This document shows positions 57,960 to 64,000 of a stretch of 64,000 nt of DNA, piece by piece. Both the position numbers and the translations under genes were made by a program. The DNA comes from Undaria pinnatifida. Taxonomy: Eukaryota > Sar > Phaeophyceae > Laminariales > Alariaceae. The first letter of the stretch is position 1. Every line of letters starts with the position of its first letter. The notes under the pieces are model-generated. The model was not told the DNA's origin. It made no database searches and was given only the letters and a program-made list of their open reading frames with translations. Location: NCBI GenBank assembly GCA_012845835.1, contig JABAKD010000027.1:8972634-9036633 (forward strand), written 5' to 3'.

Positions 57960-58890
57960 AGTTGTTGGGCGATCTTTCACTGTGCTCCCCCCCCTACACT
58001 ACACCTAGGGTAAATGCTGCCCGTTTTGGTGCGATGAGTGTCAGCGTGTTGGGCGATCTTTCACTGTGTTCCCCCCCCTACACTACACCTAGGGTAAATG
58101 CTGCCCGTTTTGGTGCGATGAGTGTCAGCGTGTTGGGCGATCTTACACTGTGCTTCCACCCCTACACTACACCTAGGTTAAATGCTGCCCGTTTTGGTGC
58201 GATGAGTGTCAGCGTGTTGGGCGATCTTACACTGTGCTTCCACCCCTACACTACACCTAGGGTAAATGCTGCCTGTTTTGGTGCGACGAGTGTCAGCGTG
58301 TTGGGCGATCTTTCACTGTGCTCCCCCCCCTACACTACACCTAGGGTAAATGCTGCCCGTTTTGGTGCGATGAGTGTCAGCGTGTTGGGCGATCTTTCAC
58401 TGTGCTTCCACCCCTACACTACACCTAGGTTAAATGCTGCCCGTTTTGGTGCGATGAGTGTCAGCGTGTTGGGCGATCTTACACTGTGCTTCCACCCCTA
58501 CACTACACCTAGGGTAAATGCTGCCCGTTTTGGTGCGATGAGTGTCAGCGTGTTGGGCGATCTTTCACTGTGCCTCCACCCCTACACTACACCTAGGGTA
58601 AATGCTGCCTGTTTTGGTGCGACGAGTGTCAGCGTGTTGGGTGACCTTTCACTGTGCTCCCCCCCCTACACTACACCTAGGGTAAATGCTGCCCGTTTTG
58701 GTGCGATGAGTGTCAGCGTGTTGGGCGATCTTTCACTGTGCCTCCACCCCTACACTACACCTAGGGTAAATGCTGCCTGTTTTGGTGCGATGAGCGTCGG
58801 CGTGTTGGGCGAACCCTTTTTATGATAACCCCTACACTACACCTAGGGTAAATGCTGCCTGTTTTGGTCCGATGAGCGTGGGCGTTTTGG
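57960..58890 (+). repeat. 84-bp tandem repeat upstream of gag
   Basis: Ten well-kept 84-bp units (GGGCGATCT anchors at 57967, 58051, 58135 and so on to 58723), then one or two decayed units. The unit is 3 x 28 and stop-free, so a 287-codon frame with a 28-residue period exists. Most differences between units change the amino acid, and there is no ATG at its start, so I do not think it is a protein gene. Two alternating variants (CTCCCCCCCC and CTTCCACCCC) suggest higher-order units. It lies 0.4 kb before the gag ATG, so it is probably in the retroelement's LTR or leader. Confidence 0.85.
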
Positions 58891-59321
58891 GCGACGCTCT
58901 CCTGAGCTACCTCCCCCAGCCTAGGTCGAATGATGCCTGTTTAAGTGCGATGGCTGCAGACGTACCCTTACTGTGTTGCACCCCCTGCACTGCGGTTGGG
59001 GTCAGTGCTGCCCAGTTTTGGCTCCTTGTGCTGCGGTTCGAGCGGGCGTTACCCATATACCCTACGGTCAGACTGGGCGCTGCTCTTATGTTGAGGTTAT
59101 GATGATTGGTACCTTGTTACTGCTGTACTCCTCTTATACGGCTAGTTGACGTGGCTGCTACCATCACTAAGGCTGGACGGCTTTAAGGCCCATATTGTTG
59201 CTGTTTGCTGAAACACAGATATACCGCCCCTTGGAGCAGGAACACCACAACAATTTATCTGTCTCCATAGCTTCTTCACGCGTCGTTCGTATCCCCCCCC
59301 CCTTCACTGCTCCTAGGCACC
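58891..59321 (+). other. Leader sequence of the retroelement
   Basis: About 430 bp between the 84-bp array and the gag ATG. No gene. A primer-binding site should lie here or further upstream; TGG-starting candidates exist (for example 59152 and 59174), but none can be matched to a tRNA by eye, so the 5' LTR boundary is not called. Confidence 0.4.
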
Positions 59322-62273
59322 ATGTCCACCAGCGACGATGGGGGCTACTCGGGCAGGCTGCGGTCCTCCGCGCGCCCCATCCAGGAGGCCCAGGGAGAAG
59401 GACGGGAACGCTCGAGGTCCCGCGAATCGAGACGAGGTGGACGCGCCGAAAACCTGGACGACGATAGTGACTCCAACACCAGTCAACAACACGGCACACG
59501 GTCCGACCACCCCGACTCGCCGGTCGACGAGGCGGAAAAACTCCTACCGGGTGCGGAGACATCACGACGACAAATATCCCCAGCCTCGAGGGAGCATCTC
59601 CAGCTGTCCTCAGAGCACCACCGTCGACATCAGACCTCTCCGCGCTCGACAGAGCGCCTTCCCCAGAGCTACGGAGACCAGCGCTCCCATGCTGGCCCCT
59701 CAGACTCAGAGTCTGAAATTTCTCGGGCCCAAAGAGTTCTCGACGAAGCCAACGCGACCCTGCTTCGACGAGAGGAACGCAAACGGTTAGACGACGAACG
59801 TCGACGCCGTGAGGATCACGCCATCGACCAGGCGAGAGCCGCTGCTCGTGAGGCATCCCGTGCGGTCGAGAGGGCACGCCAAGCCGTTGCCCTCTCAGCT
59901 ACATCGACTCCGGCGAGAGCTGCTCCTTCCTCGGCGCGCCCGCTGAGTGTTGCCTCCCAAGATACACGACCCGGGGACGACGTTTTCATGTCTGGCAGCG
60001 TCCAATACATGGCTACCACGCCGAGGGTCGAGTTCTCGGCGCATCTGGCGGAGGCGGTGATAGCAGCGGCCAAGGCCCTTCTAACTTCAGAGCGACGGTC
60101 GTCGTTCAAGGCGGAAGACCTTTCGGTCGGAGCAGTCTGGGCTCGCCGGGACAACTCGTCCGCCTTCGGGCAGATGAGGCGAGCAACTACCCTCGCTTTG
60201 GTCAAAGCCTTAAGATTGGCCCACGACGACGCCCCTGACCCAGTCCTGTGGCCGACTCCAAAGGAAGCGCTGGAAGGAAGGCGCTCCACCAAACAGCGGC
60301 GCGGTCGCAGCCGTGATCGGGGGGACCGCAACCGTGGAGGTGGCAACTCCGGGGGTGGTGGCGGCCAGAGTGGGGGAAACGGGGAAAACGGTGGGAGTGG
60401 TGGCCACCACAACCGTCGCGGTGGTGGCAACGGTGGTGGAAGCGCGGGAGGAGCGTCGGGTACTGGTGGTGGCCCACAGCGCCGCCAAGGAAGCAACCAG
60501 GCCCGAACCAACCGGGGCGGCGGTCGCAGCTCGGGAGGAGGCACCGGAGGACGGCGAAACAGCACACGAGGGCCCTCAGCGTGGGACGGGTCGTCAACGT
60601 CCTCCCGCTCGTCTTCGAGCTCCAACACGGACCACGGCGAGGTGACCGTGGTAGCTGGCAGGAGGCAAGTAACTCCTTCTCTGGTGGATATTGCCTCGTC
60701 CGCCGACCGGCTGAGCAAACTTACTGTGTCGGGTGACCACACCAAGCCTGTTTCTTCGGATTTGGCTCGCGAGCGTACCGCCGAACTTGCTACCGCCGCG
60801 GCTCTAGCTAAATCCACGCTCGATGACTCGGTTAGGCGCGCCTATGTTAAGCTCTCCCACAAGGACGTATCACGCATTTCTGTGCTACCGTTCCCCGCCT
60901 CTTTGAACAAGTCTGACGGCACCCAGCAACTCACACGTTCGGTTCGGTCTGCCATGACTGGCATACTCATGCGCTGTGACGACCGTTGCCAAGAGGGTGT
61001 ACGTGCCCCCACGTGGGTTCCCGGTTGGATCCACCCCCTCCGCCTGGCATTCAACCGTGCCATAACACCTGACAGGCCCACGACCGCTCGCATGACCACC
61101 TTGATCGACGATTTTTTTGGACAGGTGTCAACAGCGTTGGACGGAGGAGCATCTGGGCCCGAGGCTCTCACCCTCCTGCTACGCCTGCTCGTGACACACT
61201 TTGACCGGGTCGACACGGGCGAAGGCTACACTAAGTTGCATACTTTTGGAGTGTGTAACGGCACGCCTTTTTCTGATTTCAGTCGGGAGTTCCGTGTGCT
61301 AGTATCGGCAGTCACGGGGAGTGAGCGTGTTTTGTCCCCGGGGACGGATGTCGTGCTGGAGGTGGTTAGGATGGCGGTCAACGAGCAGTTTCCGACGCTC
61401 ATGCCTACGTTATACCCTGGCTCGAAGGCTACGGACCCACGGCCATACGCCTCGTTAGATGCCATGTGGAAAGCGTTCAGTGACTTGGCGCATAATAAGA
61501 CACCTGCCGTCAACGGCGAAAAACATTTTTCTCTACCTGTTTCTTCGACGGGATCGCGGTCATCCGCCCCGTCGGGGCCCCGGCCCGCCGTTCATGGGCG
61601 CGGCCAGGGCCGAGTGCTGTCCCAGTCGCCTTCTTGGCAGACGGGTTCGAGCCATCTTCCGATTGTCATGCCGATTGTTGCTTCCACCGACCCCTGGCTC
61701 GACAAAACGTCCAACTGCTGGCCCCTAGAAGAACAACACTATGCAGAAGTTTTCGCTGTTAGTGCCTCGTTTAAGACCGACGACCCTCCCCTCTGGAGCG
61801 GCCTCCTCACGCCCTCTGCCCGCGCCGCGGCTCTCCGAGAAAACAGGGGTCATTGCCTCAACTGTCACGAAGACACTCATTCCTTACGCAACTGTAGGCA
61901 TCCCTTTATCAACGCCAGCGGCTGTCTAAACCCTGAACTTGGTCAACTTAGCGATGATGACGTTTTCCGACGGTGGCAAGCACGTATGGTTAGCTACCGC
62001 CGCGACGGACGCTCTTCTCGCTCGCAAACGTACAACAAAAATCGCCGAAATCGTTCAAACCAATCACGAGGGTACCCACGGGACCAGGGACAGACAAACA
62101 GCCACAGCGGTAACAACAACAGCACATACACGCCTGGCCAACAAGGTGCTGTCCCGCCCTCGTCAGCCTCCTCGGCTTCCGTGTCTGCTCCGGGGAAACG
62201 TTTCGGGGCAACCCACAATCCGAGCGGAAACCCCAACGCGCGCCAACCAGGTACCTTTCGCACTGGTAACTGA
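59322..62273 (+). CDS. gag: Retroelement Gag polyprotein, ends in a UGA that may be read through
   Basis: Structural protein of an LTR-type retroelement, expected to form the particle that packages element RNA. ATG in a GCACCATGT context; 983 residues. In order: Ser/Arg-rich acidic-basic N-terminus; coiled-coil-like segment at about 126-190, rich in Arg/Glu/Ala; Gly/Arg (RGG-like) region at about 327-413, a likely RNA-binding tract; capsid-like region at about 500-735 (WVPGWIHPLRLAFNRA, FSDFSREFRVLVSAV, LEVVRMAVNEQFPTLMP); zinc knuckle C845-X2-C848-X4-H853-X4-C858, followed by RHPFINASGCLNPELGQL; then a basic Ser/Asn/Gln-rich tail. Gag ends with TGA at 62271-62273, but the same frame continues open to the window end, where it encodes a NADAR domain. 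The 3' half of the element is outside the window, so Copia, Gypsy or DIRS type cannot be told. Confidence 0.9.
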   Translation: MSTSDDGGYSGRLRSSARPIQEAQGEGRERSRSRESRRGGRAENLDDDSDSNTSQQHGTRSDHPDSPVDEAEKLLPGAETSRRQISPASREHLQLSSEHHRRHQTSPRSTERLPQSYGDQRSHAGPSDSESEISRAQRVLDEANATLLRREERKRLDDERRRREDHAIDQARAAAREASRAVERARQAVALSATSTPARAAPSSARPLSVASQDTRPGDDVFMSGSVQYMATTPRVEFSAHLAEAVIAAAKALLTSERRSSFKAEDLSVGAVWARRDNSSAFGQMRRATTLALVKALRLAHDDAPDPVLWPTPKEALEGRRSTKQRRGRSRDRGDRNRGGGNSGGGGGQSGGNGENGGSGGHHNRRGGGNGGGSAGGASGTGGGPQRRQGSNQARTNRGGGRSSGGGTGGRRNSTRGPSAWDGSSTSSRSSSSSNTDHGEVTVVAGRRQVTPSLVDIASSADRLSKLTVSGDHTKPVSSDLARERTAELATAAALAKSTLDDSVRRAYVKLSHKDVSRISVLPFPASLNKSDGTQQLTRSVRSAMTGILMRCDDRCQEGVRAPTWVPGWIHPLRLAFNRAITPDRPTTARMTTLIDDFFGQVSTALDGGASGPEALTLLLRLLVTHFDRVDTGEGYTKLHTFGVCNGTPFSDFSREFRVLVSAVTGSERVLSPGTDVVLEVVRMAVNEQFPTLMPTLYPGSKATDPRPYASLDAMWKAFSDLAHNKTPAVNGEKHFSLPVSSTGSRSSAPSGPRPAVHGRGQGRVLSQSPSWQTGSSHLPIVMPIVASTDPWLDKTSNCWPLEEQHYAEVFAVSASFKTDDPPLWSGLLTPSARAAALRENRGHCLNCHEDTHSLRNCRHPFINASGCLNPELGQLSDDDVFRRWQARMVSYRRDGRSSRSQTYNKNRRNRSNQSRGYPRDQGQTNSHSGNNNSTYTPGQQGAVPPSSASSASVSAPGKRFGATHNPSGNPNARQPGTFRTGN

Positions 62274-62326
62274 CAGGGCGACGGCGGTACGGCACACCCG
62301 ACCCGTACGCCGACGGCACTGTCGGG
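62271..62326 (+). promoter_or_regulatory. Candidate stop-codon readthrough signal: UGA plus H-type pseudoknot
   Basis: UGA at 62271-62273 is followed by C (UGAC, the leakiest stop tetranucleotide in eukaryotes). After an 8-nt spacer a stem forms between 62282-62292 and 62303-62312: ten pairs, all Watson-Crick, with one bulged G at 62287. The six loop bases CCCGAC (62297-62302) are exactly complementary to GTCGGG (62321-62326), giving a second stem that abuts the first, with loops of 4 and 8 nt. The same architecture, with an 8-nt spacer, drives gag-pol readthrough in gammaretroviruses. Seen in sequence; function is inferred. Confidence 0.6.
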
Positions 62327-64000
62327 GACACTTCCTTTGATTTCACAAGATGCTCGTGTGCCTGTCGTTCGCCTTACACGTGGCGCGGCACAAATTACTT
62401 CTGTCAAGAGCCCAAGGGCTCCTACGTCGCCTGATGACTTTCACGGCGCAGTGCCGGCGGTGGGGACCAGGGCTCCCAGTATGCCCCCCCTCAGCCAGGT
62501 TACATTTTCTACGAAGGGGGTGTGCGCCCACAGTGACGCCTCCCTCGATCATGGTCCGAGTTCGGCAATGGGGACCAGTACTTCCAACGCCGTTAACCCC
62601 TGCCGGGGCTCAAGCTCGACAACGGAGGCACGCGCCCCTAACGCTGCCCCCCCCAACCATGACTCAGGAGCCTGCACCTTGCACGCTCCCCTCAGGCACG
62701 CGTCGCGCAGCAAGAAGACTGCGGCGACGACGCGCCAACCCCATACGCGAACGGGTTCGTCTCCACCTCTTCCTGACCGTCAAGCGGCGGTTGGCTTGAG
62801 GTGTGGGAAAGCCAACCCATATGCACCGAGATCTTTTCCAAGATTTGAGTCGGTGTCTCCTCGCGATAGTAGCGGGCGCTCTATCCTTTTTCCCATCAAG
62901 GAGGAGCCGACAAGCTTAGCTACCTCGTCTCTCTCCTCCAAGAGGGCTAACGGGAAGGAGCCCTCTCGGGCGAAGAATTTATTTCCACTTGCCCGAGCCC
63001 CGCTCTCGAAGACGCCCACAGGGTCTACGGGCCCTGCTCCGTCTTTAAGCACGCTAACCCACGTGCATCAGGCTACGTCTGCCCCAGTGGCACAGGATAT
63101 AGATCCGACACTGCGCAACGGGCCAGTGGTGACGCCACGGCCTCCAGCCCGATCAGCTGGACGCTATTCCCGTGAAGATACGGAAGAATCGCGCCTCTCG
63201 TCAAGCAGTAACAGCTCCGAGCCCCCTGTCCCTTCGGGTGCAGTGAGAGCAGTTCCTTGCGATTTTACGCCAAAAAGCGACAAGGCCACGACGCGACCAC
63301 CCGTGGGTTCGGGCTCGCGCCGTGCTCCCGAGGCCGGGCGTCCTCAGACGGGGACGCTGCAGGCCCAAAGTGCCAGAGACTGGTGTCCCCAGACGGGGAC
63401 ATTACAAGCTCATATGCCTAACACGGCCTCCGACGGGTTGGCACCGTCGACTTTTGACCCTTCCCTCGAATACTCTACAGACAAAGTAGTGTTGTTCTGG
63501 CAACCGCCGTCCTTTTTCTCGCAGTGGTCTCCTTCGTCGTTTGTCGTCGACGACGTCTCATATTCTTGCGCGGAGCAGTTTATGATGGCTGAAAAGGCTC
63601 GGCTTTTTAAAGACCATCGCGCAGTGGAGCTCATCATGTCATCGTCTGACCCCAGCACACACAAACGCGTCGGTCGAGGCGTGCGCAATTTTGACGCCGC
63701 CGTTTGGGGCAGGGAGAAGCAAAATGCCGTGTTATCTGGCAACTATGCCAAATTTACGCAGAACCCAGCCATGAAAAATCACCTTTTGAGCACTGGCAAC
63801 AAATTTCTGGCAGAGGCCAGTCCTCTAGACACTGTGTGGGGTATAGGTCTCCGGGCGGACGACCCCCACGCCCAGGATCCACACAAGTGGAGAGGACAAA
63901 ATTTGCTCGGTGAGGCACTCTCTGCCGTTCGCGAAGCAATTCGCGACTGCGAGGACGGATCGCCACACCCGGCCTCCCCTCGTCGATTCCGCAGGCCCAC
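62274..64000 (+). CDS. Readthrough extension of Gag with a complete NADAR (YbiA/RibX-like) domain; partial, runs off window
   Basis: The frame of gag stays open from the codon after the UGA to the last base (575 codons), with no other stop. Codons 62274 to about 63480 give a Ser/Pro/Thr-rich linker with no protease signature and a short repeat PQTGTLQA (63342-63365 and 63387-63410). From about 63486 to 63940 the frame encodes a full NADAR domain: FWQPPSFFSQWSPSSF, the E of YSCAEQFMMAEKARLF (63573), the GR of KRVGRGVR, the NYAKFTQNP helix, LLSTGNKFLAEASP, WGIGL (63837-63851) and WRGQNLLGEAL (63888-63920), the family's conserved landmarks in the right order. NADAR proteins act on ADP-ribose-like or ribosylated substrates (riboflavin-intermediate N-glycosidase; ADP-ribosyl-guanine hydrolysis in DarT-linked systems). 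The first in-frame ATG is at 62481, so independent initiation is possible. Reverse transcriptase is expected downstream. Confidence 0.85.

Noticed and set aside
57962-58825. 287-codon repeat protein from the 84-bp array
   Set aside because: No ATG start. It is open only because the unit is a stop-free multiple of three, and differences between units mostly change amino acids.
62350-62799. 149-codon ORF after gag
   Set aside because: A shadow frame; the gag frame is open through this region and encodes the NADAR domain further on.

Overview
The window is nuclear DNA from a eukaryote. Its genes have many short exons joined by phase-consistent GT-AG introns (donors such as GTGAGT, GTAAGT, GTGAGA). 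The introns are full of microsatellites, two TTAGGG-type telomeric tracts lie inside the sequence, and retroelements, MITEs and SINE-like repeats are dense. This fits a repeat-rich alga, and a stramenopile such as a brown alga is my best guess, but nothing here proves the lineage.

Layout. (1) About 4.37-10.04 kb, minus strand: a seven-exon gene for a Gly/Ser/Arg-rich, probably disordered protein. (2) 10.29-15.46 kb, minus strand: a four-exon gene for a roughly 250-residue four-helix membrane protein resembling the COPI-associated/TVP15 family. It carries a degenerate duplicate of its last exon and a minisatellite made from the end of its third exon. (3) 16.2-27.84 kb, plus strand, divergent from gene 2: a seven-exon SMUG1 uracil-DNA glycosylase with both active-site motifs. 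Most of its introns hold a different low-complexity array. (4) 27.9-52.9 kb: almost gene-free. It holds two TRIM-type mini LTR elements with a serine-tRNA primer-binding site, a third copy that looks like a captured reverse-transcription intermediate, a 3.3 kb array of about 10-bp units that twice switches orientation, SINE-like repeats and a 1.1 kb fold-back element. (5) 52.92-54.88 kb, plus strand: a two-exon gene for an Ala/Gly-rich membrane protein with an internal duplication. (6) 57.96-64.0 kb, plus strand: the 5' part of a retroelement, running off the window. An 84-bp tandem repeat precedes a 983-codon gag with a CX2CX4HX4C zinc knuckle. Gag ends in a single UGA, and the same frame then stays open for at least 575 codons and encodes a complete NADAR (YbiA/RibX-like) domain.

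The most interesting system is the last one. The gag UGA is followed, after 8 nt, by a GC-rich 10-bp stem whose loop can pair with downstream sequence as an H-type pseudoknot. That is the geometry of retroviral stop-codon readthrough. The product would be a Gag fused to a Ser/Pro/Thr-rich linker and a NADAR domain, a family linked to ADP-ribose and N-glycoside chemistry. Reverse transcriptase, integrase and the 3' end lie beyond the window, so the element cannot be classified further here.

Limits: exon structures were read by eye from reading frame, phase and splice consensus without transcript data. Family calls come from motif recognition, not from a search.
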